Of a stretch of DNA of 64,000 bases, positions 35,165 to 45,969 are shown piece by piece. The notes under the pieces were generated by a model that was not told where the DNA came from, ran no database searches, and saw nothing but the letters and a program-made list of their open reading frames with translations. The position numbers were made by a program, and so were the translations under genes. Each line of letters opens with the position of its first letter. Positions within the stretch are counted from its first letter, which is position 1. Origin of the DNA: Sabethes cyaneus (taxonomy: Eukaryota > Arthropoda > Insecta > Diptera > Culicidae); NCBI RefSeq assembly GCF_943734655.1, contig NC_071355.1:208245603-208309602 (forward strand), read 5' to 3'.

Positions 35165-37010
35165 TTGTCTGTTGCTTACTTACTCTTACTTATGTGTCCA
35201 TGTCCGCCAGTCCGGCAGAACAATGAAATGAAATCAGAGATCTCCACTGCTGTCGGTTACCCGCCATAGCTTTTACGTGTCGCCAGGACATGTTCTCGTC
35301 TACAGCCCGGATGTCGGTGGCTAAACTGCGTCGCCACGAGCCTCTGGGTCTGCCTCTTCTACGCTGTCGTTGCGGATTCCAGTCGAGTGCTTCTCTGGCA
35401 GATCTCGTTCGTTTCTTGTGGCTATATCAGCTTGGTATCTTTGCGCGTTGTCTGGCTACGAAGATATTGCAAGGTGTCTACCTGCTCAACTTATTGTCCC
35501 GCTACTGTGAAGTTGGTAGGATTATCCGTGTTCACTATCATAAAGTTAGTTTTTGCTGCATTGACTGTGAGACCTGCTGCCTGGGAGCTTTCGGAGAGGC
35601 CATCTAACTTGCTCTGCAAATCGTTTTGGCATTGTGCGAGCAAGACAATAGGCCGTATGAATAAAAGAGTTAGAGCAAACTCTCCCATAAGATTTACACG
35701 GTAAGAGCAAAGCAATCTGTTTTATTCAAACGGCCTAATGTCGTCGACTAGGTCGAGGTCATTTAGGTGTTCCGTCGTTAGACGATTCCAAGGTAATCGT
35801 CGATTTGGTCTATTGTCAATTACTCTAACTAATATCTCATCCATAATGATGAGGAACAGAAGCGGTAACCCTTATAGAGTCGGACATGACGCCGTTGTGC
35901 AAAACCTTGCACGAGAATGCCTCGTACTGAGCCTCGATGAGATGGAATAGCTTATCTGGAACTCCTCTACGCCTAAGTGCGTCCCAGATGTTTTCGTGGT
36001 TGAGACGATCGAACGCCATTTCGAAGTCAACGAACACCAGCAGAAGAGAATCCTGGAATTCGTTGATCTGTTCCAATACAATGCGGAGCGTTGTGATATC
36101 GTTGATCGGCCAGCACGGAATCCAGCTTGCTGTCGCCGGAGAGTAGCGTCGATCTTCTTCTGAAACCGGTTAAGGATTATCTTACAGAGTACTTTGAAAG
36201 TAATACAGAGCAACGTGAGGCCACGTCAGTTACCGCATTCAGTTAGGTCTCCTTTTTTAGGGACTTTGACCAATATGCCCTGCATCCAGTCCACCGAAAA
36301 AGTTGCGGTTTCCCATATGTTGCTGAAAAGCTGATGCATCATCTGGGCTGACAAAGATGGGTCAGCTTTGAGCATCTCGGCTGAAATGCAGTCCCTGGCG
36401 CGCTGTTGGATTTCATACTCTTGATGGCTTCTACAATTTCATCCAGCGATGGCGCCTCCGGGTTGACGCGATTAATTCGACGAACTGAAGGCGTCATACG
36501 CTTCTAGGTTTGTTGGTCTCTGACATTTGAAACTCGGAAGAGTTGTTCAGTCCATCGCTTAAGCTGTTCTGTACGGTTCGATGCGGTTTCCCCTTGTTCG
36601 GCTAGGGAATTAGTTCAGGCTCTCTCGTCCTGCCTACAGCTCGTTTATCAGCGCTCTCCAATTCAATGTATTTTTGACGGGTAGCTTTTTTAGCCGATCT
36701 AGTTCGCTCATCTCTCCTATAGGCCATGGCGTCGGCCATGGACGCGTTCCCCTTCGGGATTTTCTCAACCACGCTGTTCAGCTGGTTGTAAAAACTATCT
36801 TTCTCTTGCAGATCGGCAGCATCTGTTGGCGCATAGCACTGGATTACTGTAAGGTTCCTAACCCGTGTCCTGAATCTTGCAACGAATATTCTTTCGTTAA
36901 TCGTTTCCCACTAGCACTTCATCTGGGCCGCATGTGCCCCTGGGCTCAGTAGAAATTCAACTCCTCTTTTTCGAGTAGCATTTTCACCTCCTGAACGGGT
37001 GGCATCTGCA
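35165..37010 (-). mobile_element. Non-LTR retrotransposon reverse transcriptase remnant
   Basis: Minus-strand blocks: RRQQAGFRAGRSTISQ, EQINEFQDSLLLVFVDFEMA FDRLNHENIWDALRRRGVPD (motif A), IEAQYEAFSCKVLHNGVMSD, then (D)DIVLLAQCQNDLQSKL and LSESSQAAGLTVNAAKTNFM and NTDNPTNFTVAGQ. The order and wording fit a mosquito non-LTR family whose clade I cannot fix. The sequence between 36230 and 37010 gives broken linker fragments. An 87-bp MITE sits directly after the catalytic DD region at 35650-35736. Confidence 0.75.
35650..35736. mobile_element. Tiny MITE, 87 bp, AAT duplication
   Basis: The ends are AGGCCGTATGAATAAAAGAG and, inverted, AGGCCGTTTGAATAAAACAG, about 20 bp with three mismatches. AAT flanks both sides (35647-35649, 35737-35739). 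Removing the element and one AAT gives the minus-strand codons for V-D-D-I-V-L-L, the expected RT motif. A 3-bp duplication points to a PIF/Harbinger-like origin (inference). Confidence 0.8.
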
Positions 37011-37110
37011 GTTTTGGCATTTATTTCTCAAGCTGTCAAAAAAGACAAAAATATTTGAAGATCTGATTTACTGAAATAAAAGATGCATTGCCCATTCTTG
37101 AAAAAAAAAA

Positions 37111-37389
37111 TTAGTGAACGTTTGAAAACGGTCCGTAATCGGCTGATCGGCAAACCCATCGTCGCCAGATACAGTCAACGGCACTTTCGGTAGCTTTCCC
37201 GTAGTAGCCAATGGAAAGGAAAATTCGCAAGAGGTCGGACACGCAGCACATAGTGCCGCGGCACTGCAGAGATATCAAGCGGCACACCTCTAAAGCCTTA
37301 TACAAAAACATTTGTAGAGCTTTACACACCTCCGGTTCAATTTTACATATGAAATGGGAGCACTGCCAGTTGTCAAAATCATCTCGCAC
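37111..37389 (-). other. Unassigned 92-codon open frame
   Basis: MRDDFDNWQCSHFICKIEPE, VCKALQMFLYKALEVCRLIS, LQCRGTMCCVSDLLRIFLSI, GYYGKATESAVDCIWRRWVC. It is Cys-rich with predicted helical stretches. No family is recognised. The adjoining sequence on both sides shows no clear promoter or splice sites. It could be a piece of a transposon-encoded protein or of a real gene. Confidence 0.3.
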
Positions 37390-38391
37390 GGTTGCTTGAT
37401 CTATCAGATTATAACGAATTTAACAAATCTTGCAGTTAGGCACTTTCGGTACAGCATCGGCACAGTTCGGCTCGTTTCAAGTCGCCTAACATAAATACGG
37501 CTGTGCCGAGTGACCGACCCCTTGAAAATTCGTCGAATTTAACGTCTCCTCTCAAGAGATGAACAATTGTTTCATTGCTGGATGCCATAAGCCCGATAGC
37601 CGTTTGGAATATGTCCTATCATCGAAATGTCTTGCAACCACATTCTCGACGTTTCGCCAGATCGTATTTCTCCTTCAATCAACGCTCTGCTGGAGTCTGT
37701 CGCGGCCATGATCAACGGCCAACGGGAAAGAGCGGAAGAATGAGGTAAGGGAGGGTCTTTGAAGCAACGCAGTTGTGTATCACTCCTTTTTATCCAAGCT
37801 TGGGAATCTGCGGATCAAACTAAGCTTGAATGGGTTCAAAAATTGTTTTACATACAAAACCTGTGCATAAAACGCATAAAGGTATCAGGTATGTCAGTTG
37901 CTTGGTTGATACTGATGCGGTGAAATGTTATTTCATTTTCACACATATAAGATGTTCGCGGCGAAAACGGGTTGTATGCTGATGGGGTGCAATTTTCCGA
38001 AAAATTGCGGAATTCGCGCCGTCGTTTAACAGGTTATTGGCAATTCATCAGAAGAATACAACCCAAGCTGCAAAGTATCTACCACAAATTATATAGTTTG
38101 TGGCACGAGGCTAATCACTTCAAATATATATTACATATATAATATTAAAAATATTTTATACATTTTAAATATTTTTACTCGGGTGCTAAATATATTAACC
38201 CGTATTAAATATTATACTGAAGTTTCCACCTCCTTCAAAGCAATATTGATGCTGTCAAATTCCATAACAGTATGTGACAAGAGTTGTTATGATGAGTTGA
38301 ACACATTTAAAATAGTAAATATATTTGTTACTCACTTATCACAATATTTATGCAGGAAGTGATTTACCCCGTGCCTCACTCGGTTTGTTTA

Positions 38392-38606
38392 TCCAGCTTT
38401 TTACGAGCCATAATGGCGGACCGGTTCGTAATATTTGAGCAGCATTTTTGACATTTCTCTAATACATCGCACGTTTTCTTTTCGTACATTCCTTTAGTTT
38501 TACCGTGAATGCGCGGAAAGAAAACGTGCGATGTATTAGGCATATGTCAAAAATGCTGTTCAAATATTACGAACCGGTCCGCCATTATGGCTCGTAAAAA
38601 GCTGGA
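38392..38606. mobile_element. Palindromic MITE, 215 bp, TA duplication (copy 1)
   Basis: It starts TCCAGCTTTTTACGAGCC and ends with the reverse complement GGCTCGTAAAAAGCTGGA, with TA on each side (38390-38391, 38607-38608). The arms are about 85 bp with CGCACGTTTTCTTT near the loop. The second copy is at 47423-47638. Confidence 0.88.
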
Positions 38607-38619
38607 TACTGTTTATATG

Positions 38620-38790
38620 CTTGCGACATTCGCCCTTTTGTTAATTCTAGATAGAATTAACAAGAGGGCGAATGTCGCAAATGTAAACAAAACGGGTGAG
38701 AGTTACTTTTTGCTGGACCAGCATAGGAAAATCAACCCTCACTTGGTTTGTTTACGCTTGCGACATTCGCCCTTTTGTTAATTCTATCTT
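38620..38790. repeat. Inverted and direct 28-bp repeats
   Basis: TGCGACATTCGCCCTTTTGT (and on to TTAATTCTA) at 38622-38649 faces its near-perfect inverse at 38652-38679, with one mismatch. The same 28 bp recurs in direct orientation at 38759-38786. GGTTTGTTTA precedes the third copy and also precedes MITE copy 1, so the MITE probably sits inside a copy of this repeat. Confidence 0.75.
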
Positions 38791-39231
38791 CAATTCTATA
38801 GATCATTTTGCGATGACGTCATTTTTCCGTCAAATGACACCACTTGGTGGTTTGTTTACATGTTTTTTGTCACATCCAGCAGTTTCGATTTGAAATTTCG
38901 TGAAGGATTACTGCATAAGTTTTTGTAAAATGCATGTACGCATGCATGTATGCATTTCTCTTAAATAAAAACTATAAATTTTTATCATTATCTGCCGGAC
39001 AAAGATAGAAAACTCAATTCAAAATTTAACACCATGTAAACAAACCATCAAGTGCTGTCAAAAAAGTGTGGTTAGGAGCTCCCGTGTAATGATCTATCTT
39101 CAAATTGAAGCAATCTCTATGGATGGTATCGATATTATCGGAAAATATAATATCGATTTCTCAGATTTCTCATCCATATTTTTGACATGTAAATAATGTA
39201 AACAAAACAAAATCAGCTTCGCGAGTTCGCG

Positions 39232-39242
39232 ATTCAGTTTTA
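39232..39242 (+). promoter_or_regulatory. Initiator-like TCAGTT upstream of MADF gene A
   Basis: TTCAGTTTT at 39233-39241 matches the arthropod initiator TCAGT, 127 bp before the ATG of the first MADF gene, after a GC-richer CGCGAGTTCGCG patch. There is no TATA box. Spacing is plausible but unproven. Confidence 0.35.
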
Positions 39243-39362
39243 TCTCCGTGTCGTGTTTACTGTTTCTTATTGCAGTGTTTCAAATTAATAACGCTAAGTT
39301 TATCTAATTGCAATCGTCGTTGTACATATTTTGTTTTTCACGCATAAAACACTCACACGCCC

Positions 39363-39522
39363 ATGTCGGTCAACACACCGGAAGATTCAACAGTGAATGA
39401 ACAGTTCGTTCAGATGGTGCAGGATACTCCAGTTTTGTGGAATATCCATTTGCCTCAGTATCGAAATCGGGAGCTGAAAGATCATAAATGGAGAGAGATT
39501 GGAGCTTGTTTCAAACTTTCTG
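39363..39522 (+). CDS. MADF-domain protein A, exon 1
   Basis: It starts MSVNTPEDSTVNEQFVQMV and encodes the first half of a MADF domain: QDTPVLWNIHLPQYRNRELK, DHKWREIGACFKLSG. MADF domains are Myb/SANT-like DNA-binding modules common in insects. The exon ends TCTG|GTAAAT in phase 1, and the 65-bp intron ends TTTCAG at 39587. The chosen ATG opens the region conserved with gene B. No upstream Met in frame is closer. Confidence 0.85.
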
Positions 39523-39587
39523 GTAAATATCTAGTTACATCCAGGCAATGATAAATGGACATTTTTGCATAAACAATTTCGTTTCAG

Positions 39588-40291
39588 GTTCCGATGCCTA
39601 CAAGAAGTTCGTGTCCCTGCGGGAAAAGTACAAGCGGCAGCAGAAACTTGCTGAATCGAAAAACTTATCGCCTACCGATTGTTGGCGGCTATACGATAAG
39701 TTTAAATTTCTCGATCAGGTTTCCTTCTCGCGCCACAAGCGCTATGATACACGAAAACTTATAAGAATACCACATGTCACTCAATGGTCGTCGGCTGTGC
39801 CCAATCAGGTGATCAAAACAGAATTCTCCGATGGTGGCTCAATTTCGATACCAGCATCCCCTGTACAACAACTATCCGAGGAGCCTTCCGAAAACGAGTC
39901 CAGTGATGTTTTTCAGGATAATTCAGACTATTATAACGATTCCACTATGTATGGTTCACATTCCGAAGATCTTGACGGCACAGATTGCACACCAGAAGTT
40001 CGCCAGCCTTCAGGTACGACGGATGGAAATCTCAGTTCTTCACATACAAGCCAATTCCTAATGAGGCTGGAATCGAAAACTAATGCCATTCTTGATGATA
40101 ATAGTCGACGGAACGCTAGCTGGGCAAGGTGCGAGACTCTGGGAAATCGCGTTGCTCAGACAATGTATGCACTGGAGCAGAACGATCCAGACTTGGCACT
40201 GAAGTTTGATATTATGTTAAGTGAAGCGATCACCAGTATTAAGAAAGATCAGCTGCAAAGGATACTGAGCAGGCCGAAACCAATGGAGTAA
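39588..40291 (+). CDS. MADF-domain protein A, exon 2
   Basis: It completes the MADF domain (SDAYKKFVSLREKYKRQQKL, DCWRLYDKFKFLDQVSF), then has an acidic, Ser-rich linker (SEEPSENESSDVFQDNSDYY). A strongly conserved C-terminal block follows: FLMRLESKTNAILDD, SWARCETLGNRVAQTMYALE, QNDPDLALKFDIMLSEAITS, IKKDQLQRI. The total is 287 residues. The C-terminal block takes the place a BESS-type interaction motif has in many MADF proteins, but I do not see a clear BESS match. It is probably a nuclear transcription regulator (family inference). Confidence 0.85.
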
Positions 40292-41400
40292 CAACGGGAA
40301 TGAAAGGAAAGTGAAAGCTAACTGTTATTTAAGTAGACGAAACCAGATGAAGAATTAGAGAGTTAGCCATCAGGAAACAGTGGATAAGGTATGTGTATTC
40401 GTTCTGTGCTTAATTGTGAAGAATTTATTGTTCTTAACTATTCGGTCGTCCTCAAATATTTTTTTATATATATTTATCATACATTTAGTTTCTATATGTT
40501 CAATATATACGGATACTATATTATATTCAATTTAAAAAACGAACAGAAAGCAAATCCGATTTGCCATGTACAGACTAGTTTTTAGTCGATTCTACGACAT
40601 TTTCTATATAATATTACCATTTATATTGATTTCAACTAGGGTATGTTGCTGCTTCGTCGTAATTGCCTATTCCCGTCCTATCCAACACAAATTATTAAAA
40701 ATATTAGCATTTTTATGACACACAATGCAAAACTAGTTATTCCCTAATATTTTAGTTTGTTGTCTATCAATCAAAGTGCAATCAATCAAAGTGAGCCGAG
40801 ATCCTCTTATATGCTTTTTATCATTCAAGAAGTCCTACCAGCCAAATTTCCTGTGTATTTTCGTGCGACGAAGAAGAAAATGTCGACTAATCGTTTTAAT
40901 TTCCGACATGCATAAATGAAACTAACTCACGCAAGGCATTGTCGTTATTCTACAGCCAGGAAAACTTGCCTAACCTGCAGAAATTTTGCAGAATAACATT
41001 TGTCATGCCGTCCGTCACAAATACATGCGCGTTAGCTTCGTAAACATTGTTTTGATTTTTAGTTCGGACGATGAAAAATTTTGATGGACGGATTTTAAAA
41101 CGGTACGACGAATTTAAGACATAAAATCAGTCACGTAATTTCAATAATGTGCTAGAATAATAATCGCTTTTCAGTGATTTCAAAGTTCACGGATCGGAAG
41201 GCAAGTGTGTTTTAGTCAAATCAGCAAGAGAACTTTTGGAATATTCATTAAATCCATCCAACAAATGATGAAAATTAGAACGGCTTTACTTACTACGACG
41301 GGAATTGGAAATAAACCCTATATATGACCACATTAATGTGCTTGGTGGGATAAACCAACCACGCTTAGGCACGGATAACCAATATTTGATTAAAAAGACT
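40292..41400. other. Downstream of MADF gene A, no gene recognised
   Basis: AT-rich 3' flank. An AATAAA at about 41309 is the nearest clear match on the + strand, rather far from the stop. Nothing else is recognisable. Confidence 0.35.
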
Positions 41401-41556
41401 TTAATAAAAACCATTCTGTCCATTCATTTCCCTGACAGCTTCGGGTACTTCAAAATATTGGAAATGATCCAGTGTATTTAGAGCCGTTGTCAATATCTCT
41501 CGGGCATGTTTACAAAGCTCTGCTGGTAAACCGTCCTTACTGGCGGCTACGTAGGT
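41401..41556 (-). other. Possible terminal exon or coding remnant, 51 codons
   Basis: On the minus strand, TTCTGTAG is followed by TYVAASKDGLPAELCKHARE, ILTTALNTLDHFQYFEVPEA, VREMNGQNGFY and TAA. The composition is protein-like with a probable amphipathic helix. DGLPAEL also resembles a phrase in RTE reverse transcriptases, so this may be a retroelement fragment instead. No upstream exon was found. Confidence 0.3.
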
Positions 41557-41639
41557 CTACAGAAACCCGAATTTTCGTTTGATTTCTTAAAGATCAGATG
41601 CTGGAACATTACTATCTTTCATAGTAAATTTCATAGAGT

Positions 41640-42430
41640 GAAAGGATGTTCGATGAGTACACGCATAGCGACCATCAAACTATACTATACGGTATACGGC
41701 CACCGTCGCGTGGGCTAAAATCGACCCGTCTGAGATGGAACCTGAAAGCCCTTCGATGAAGATCGATGATGCTCAGCGTAGAGAGCAATCGTTCGAACCT
41801 GAATGCTAATCAACTGGCAAACGTGGTTATGAGAGAATGTGATGTAACCATGCCTAGGAACGTGCAGCTAACGAATGGTCAAAATTTGGTATACTGATGT
41901 AACGAGACCATTGGTCTCCTTCGCTCCCGGGCGAGAAGGTTTATACAGAAGATCCGATCCGGCGATAATGTTGAAGCAAGTGAGGTTGAGCTCTAAACAT
42001 ATCCTGATATATTTAGAGAGACGTTTCAGAACTGTCTAAAAGTTTGTTAATTCCCAGATAAAAGGAAAATACAAAGATGATACTGTTACCAAAACCGGTC
42101 AACCACCCAGAGATCACTCATTGTACAAGCCTATCCGTCTACTCGACACGTTAGGGAAGTTACTAAAGGCGGTAATCTTTAACAGATAACGCCCGTTGTG
42201 GAAAGCCATACCGGGCTGGCAAAGACGCAGTTTGGATTCCACAAATAGGGAAGTTCACTGTCGATGCCATCCATTCAGTCATAGAGAGGGTCAAAAGCCA
42301 ATGGGGTAAAGGAGGAGAGACCAATATTGTGCCATAGTCACGATTGATGCACAAAACGTTTTTAACCGCTTTAAGCGCGCTAGTTGGGGAGCGATCACCG
42401 CGCGCCCTGGAAAAGTTAGAGCGCACTGAA
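41640..42430 (+). mobile_element. R1-clade-like non-LTR retrotransposon remnant
   Basis: Broken + strand blocks: DEYTHSDHQTI (end of an endonuclease domain), LANVVMRECDVTMPRN-like, then KTGQPPRDHSLYKPIRLLDT, LGKLLKAVIFNR. RPI-LLDTLGKLLE is the start of R1-type RT domains as I know them. Multiple stops and deletions. It lies between the two MADF genes. Confidence 0.6.
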
Positions 42431-43518
42431 CGATTATAATAAAAAATCTGTTTTTATTTATTTCTTCGATAGTTTATGCATTACTGGAGTACAAGTTATC
42501 GCATAATACTACTGGGTAGTGATTACGTAACTTATGTATCATAAAAATTTAAATAGTGCATTGTAAAACCATGGTGGGTGTTTTGCCCGGTGGGCGGTCT
42601 TGCCCCGTCTACCCTTCGATGTTTTACACTACCAGAAAGCGTTGGCGATATATTTAGCGATACATAAGTTAGACGCAAGCTAACAAAAAAGTTAACCGTC
42701 TTATAAATTTGCGAAAACGGAATATAACTAACGGAATAAGCGGAAATATTCCCATTCCCATTAACTCCGATTAACTCGATTCTAGAGAAGGCTAGGTTCG
42801 AGATATCAATTTGGACCCGAGGAAACAAAGAAAGATTGGGAAAAAATCTAATCGAACTGTTTTGCTCAAAGCTTAGATGTTACATTTAACAAAAGTACAG
42901 CCGTGTACACATAACAGGTCTTTTTAATTTTCAGTTAGCTCAAACTAGGAACTTTGCCCTCGGATAGAAAAAGCGAAACCAATGTAAGCGACAACGTCAA
43001 TGACAGAATTTCTGGTTTCGAATCTAATGTTTTAACCTCTCTAGTATGACAAAGCTGTGTAAAAACTGCATACCACTCCCCCACCTCCTTGTAAGTCCAT
43101 GCGTATGCATTTTTCAGCGTACCGTTGCGAAAAATAGGGACAAAATTAAAAATACATCTCTGTAGTTTTTTCTTAGTTGATCTAAAATAAAACTTTCCTG
43201 AAAATTTCAGCTTTTTATCTCTGCTGAAAAAAGTGTGGGGCTTAATGGGTTAAAGCGAATCATAAAAAAAAATCCAAAAATTTGGCATTCCTGTTTCAAT
43301 AGCAGAGCACAAAGTTTGTGTAGAGTTTTTGCCATTCATAGACTCCATCATAACGGGAATTTGTGTTTCGATACAACTGTGACCATTCGGAGGTCGGAAA
43401 AGTCTGACAGAAGTTTTAGTTTGTTTTGAAATTGTTTCATGTCGTTTTCTTAGAAAAATCAGGGCTGAATGTGTATACTCTGAATCGAATGATAGTTTGC
43501 CTTACAGAAGCAACCAAA
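42431..43518. other. Upstream of MADF gene B, no gene recognised
   Basis: Short non-domain ORFs only. This stretch should contain the promoter of the second MADF gene. No TATA or clear initiator could be singled out. Confidence 0.35.
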
Positions 43519-43524
43519 ATGCGT

Positions 43525-43684
43525 ATGTCTATTAACACCCCAGAGGATATAACAGTGAACGAACAATTCGTCCAACTGGTGCGGAAAACTCCAATCCTGT
43601 GGAATCTGCACTTACCTTATTACCGAAATAAACGGTTAAAAGAACAAAAATGGGTCGAAGTAGGAGCGCATTTTAATCTTACTG
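43525..43684 (+). CDS. MADF-domain protein B, exon 1
   Basis: MSINTPEDITVNEQFVQLV, RKTPILWNLHLPYYRNKRLK, EQKWVEVGAHFNLTG: the paralogue of exon 1 at 39363, with the same length (160 bp) and splice phase. The donor is ACTG|GTAAGT. The frame is open back to an ATG at 43426, and another ATG lies 6 bp upstream (43519). I chose 43525 because similarity to gene A starts exactly there. Confidence 0.82.
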
Positions 43685-43743
43685 GTAAGTGAACGCCGTC
43701 TTTGCCTTAGTGACTATTGTTAATTCACAAAGCCTTATTATAG

Positions 43744-44456
43744 GTGCAGAGGCTTATAGAAAATTTGTCGGCCTCCGGGAGAAATACAAACGTGAGCAAA
43801 AGCTCGCCGAGTCGAGGAAATTAGCACCCGTGGATTGCTGGTGCCTATACGAAAAATTAAGATTCCTCGATTCAGTTTCGATTTCGCGAGAGCGACGGTG
43901 CGGAACGCCGAAAACAAATACTAAAGGACAACGTGTTTCTTCCATTATGTCGAATACGCAAGATTTTAATGGTTTAGTTAAAACCGAGTTTCCGAATGGT
44001 GGTTCAAGTTCCGAATCACACTCTGGTGCGTCACAAATTCCCGGGGAACCTTTCGATGACTCTTGCGAAACCTTCCAAGATAGTTGTAATGAAGTTGCGA
44101 TGCACGGTATAGACTCAGACAGTGCTATTGGGACGGACTTTCGAACAGAGGAACACATTGAAAGTACACCCGATACCTATCCGCACGAAATGGAAACCCA
44201 TTCAAGTTGTTCACGGACAGAACAATTCTTAACCAGGCTAGAAACAAAAACTAATGCCATTCTCAGTGATTGCACTCGACGGAGTGGCAGTTGGGCAAGA
44301 TGTGAAACTCTGGGAAATCGAGTGGCTCAGACAATGTTTGCCTTGGAGGAAAACGATCCTGATTTGGCGTTGAAATTTGATATTATGTTAAGTGAAGCGA
44401 TTACCAGTATTAAGAAAAGTCAACTCGAGAGGTTAACGAGTGGACAGACACAGTAG
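43744..44456 (+). CDS. MADF-domain protein B, exon 2
   Basis: After a 59-bp intron ending TTATAG, it encodes AEAYRKFVGLREKYKREQKL, DCWCLYEKLRFLDSVSISRE, a diverged acidic linker, and the C-terminal block TEQFLTRLETKTNAILSD, SWARCETLGNRVAQTMFALE, ENDPDLALKFDIMLSEAITS, IKKSQLERL. The total is 290 residues. The MADF and C-terminal parts are far better conserved with gene A than the linker, so both copies appear to be under constraint. Convergent with the NUDT19-like gene, 316 bp away. Confidence 0.85.
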
Positions 44457-44600
44457 ATAGTTATAGTTCGACGAATGACAACAAATGGATTAGCGGAAAG
44501 CACATTAATGTTTGTTTCTTAACAACGGATATACAAATCGATGCAACTTCAAATGTAGTTGAGCATGTTAGGTATAAGTTCTGCAATAATGATTGCCGTC

Positions 44601-44606
44601 AATAAA
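44601..44606 (+). terminator. Poly(A) signal AATAAA, MADF gene B
   Basis: AATAAA 145 bp after the stop, in the short interval between the two convergent genes. A facing TTTATT at 44661-44666 would serve the minus-strand Nudix gene, so the two 3' ends probably overlap or abut. Confidence 0.6.
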
Positions 44607-44772
44607 TCACTGTTCAGTGGTAAGCTAATTTAAGCACACATATATTCCTGTTAGTTAAATTTTATTATTCACAAAACCATTTTAACAGTTCGAATTTTAA
44701 CCAAAATAAGTTCACCATCTACCATTTCTTTTCAGTTTTTTTGTCTCATCGATAGTTTCTAAATGATGATAT

Positions 44773-45198
44773 TCATAATTTAGACAAATGCTTGTTATCG
44801 CCATGTATACTCAAATGTCCATTAAATGGCATAATATTTGAATAATAAGATTGCAAATGCAATCCTCTGTGTTCGCATCTATGCAGCCTATTGGCGTGGC
44901 TTCGAAGCTCTTCTGCAGTTGACTCTTTGTATTGTTCTAATTCCCCATGTGGAGTGATATAATCGTAGTTTTTCGGGTACAAGTCATCTCCTGGTAAAAC
45001 GAACACAGCTGCATCCGAACATATGTACTGAACCGGACAAAATAGGGTACTTCCTTTGCCACTACGGGCTTTAGCAAAACTTACAATTTCATCAATATCG
45101 TACATATGGCTCAACCGTGTAAGTTCGTAATGTTGAGGTGGAGCCAACCACAGTTTCTCATCTTTGTGCGCTTGCAACAAACCGGATGGAGTATCCCA
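44773..45198 (-). CDS. NUDT19-like Nudix hydrolase, exon 4 (C-terminal)
   Basis: The acceptor CTTTAG precedes WDTPSGLLQAHKDEKLWLAP, PQHYELTRLSHMYDIDEIVS, PVQYICSDAAVFVLPGDDLY. The exon ends HLSKL and TGA. The last three residues are SKL, a canonical type-1 peroxisomal targeting signal. Mammalian NUDT19 is a peroxisomal CoA diphosphatase, so the location and role are likely shared. Confidence 0.9.
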   Translation of the reverse strand, partial: WDTPSGLLQAHKDEKLWLAPPQHYELTRLSHMYDIDEIVSFAKARSGKGSTLFCPVQYICSDAAVFVLPGDDLYPKNYDYITPHGELEQYKESTAEELRSHANRLHRCEHRGLHLQSYYSNIMPFNGHLSIHGDNKHLSKL

Positions 45199-45252
45199 CT
45201 AAAGTTGTAACCCAGATTAGATCATAAAAAGTTCACATCGCGATTAACTTAC

Positions 45253-45601
45253 GAAATATTCGGCTACTTCGTGTGGTTCCGATACAACCTCCGGCATTTC
45301 ATTTAAAGCAACGAGATAGAAAACGGTTTCGAATCTTCGCTTTCGAAACATTGCCGGCGTCAACCAGGTGGACCATTCATACGTGTTGAATACATCGGGA
45401 ATTATGTTCAGCTTCTCGCATAGTTCAGCAAAAGATTTTTCACTATCGTGTACAGCTTTTTGCCATGTCGGAACATCAAAGTTTTCTACTACGCTGCTGT
45501 AACCGTCACTACTTAGACCGGCTTGTTCCTTCTTTTGTCCGTGAAGCACACCCAACTCTTCGAACGCTTCTCTCAGTGCTGTTAGGCGAAGTGAAATGTT
45601 C
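45253..45601 (-). CDS. NUDT19-like Nudix hydrolase, exon 3 (catalytic helix)
   Basis: After TTAG the split codon gives Arg, then NISLRLTALREAFEELGVLH. REAFEELG is the metal-binding REUXEEXG core of the Nudix box. The rest (VPTWQKAVHDSEKSFAELCE, EWSTWLTPAMFRKRRFETVF, YLVALNEMPEVVSEPHEVAE) is typical of NUDT19. The donor is TTC|GTAAGT, phase 0. Confidence 0.92.
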
Positions 45602-45656
45602 CTAAGATATGAATATCAATCAGATCGGACTGGATTGCAATATCCACAGATCTTAC

Positions 45657-45868
45657 CTATCTAAAGCATCAGGACTGCTATTTTCGAATATAAAAGGACG
45701 AGAACTGTCAACTTTGGAAAGATTCTCCAGCTCCAGTTGAACGCCTCCCAAGCGGGAAAAAATACCATTCCATTGAAGATTTTCATCCTGCTTGTCAACA
45801 GCTCCTCCAGGGAAGACAATGCTATTGGGCATGAATGAGGTCTTCTCAGTTCGCTTAAACACTAGCAC
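45657..45868 (-). CDS. NUDT19-like Nudix hydrolase, exon 2
   Basis: VLVFKRTEKTSFMPNSIVFP, GGAVDKQDENLQWN, then about 40 residues to SSPDALDR. The PGGAVDKQDE part is the GX5E start of the Nudix box. The REUXEE half lies in exon 3, so the box is split by a long insertion and an intron, which I recall as a NUDT19-family feature. The acceptor is TATTACAG and the donor ATAG|GTAAGA, phase 2. Confidence 0.9.
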
Positions 45869-45969
45869 CTGTAATAAAATATTACTTAGTTCTATTGGTT
45901 TCTCGATAAAGTGACGATGGCATTTAGATGGAATATGTGATAAGAAATGTTTAATAGAATTGTGGTTAC

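Noticed and set aside
43754..44158. 134-codon minus-strand frame
   Set aside because: Shadow of MADF gene B exon 2.
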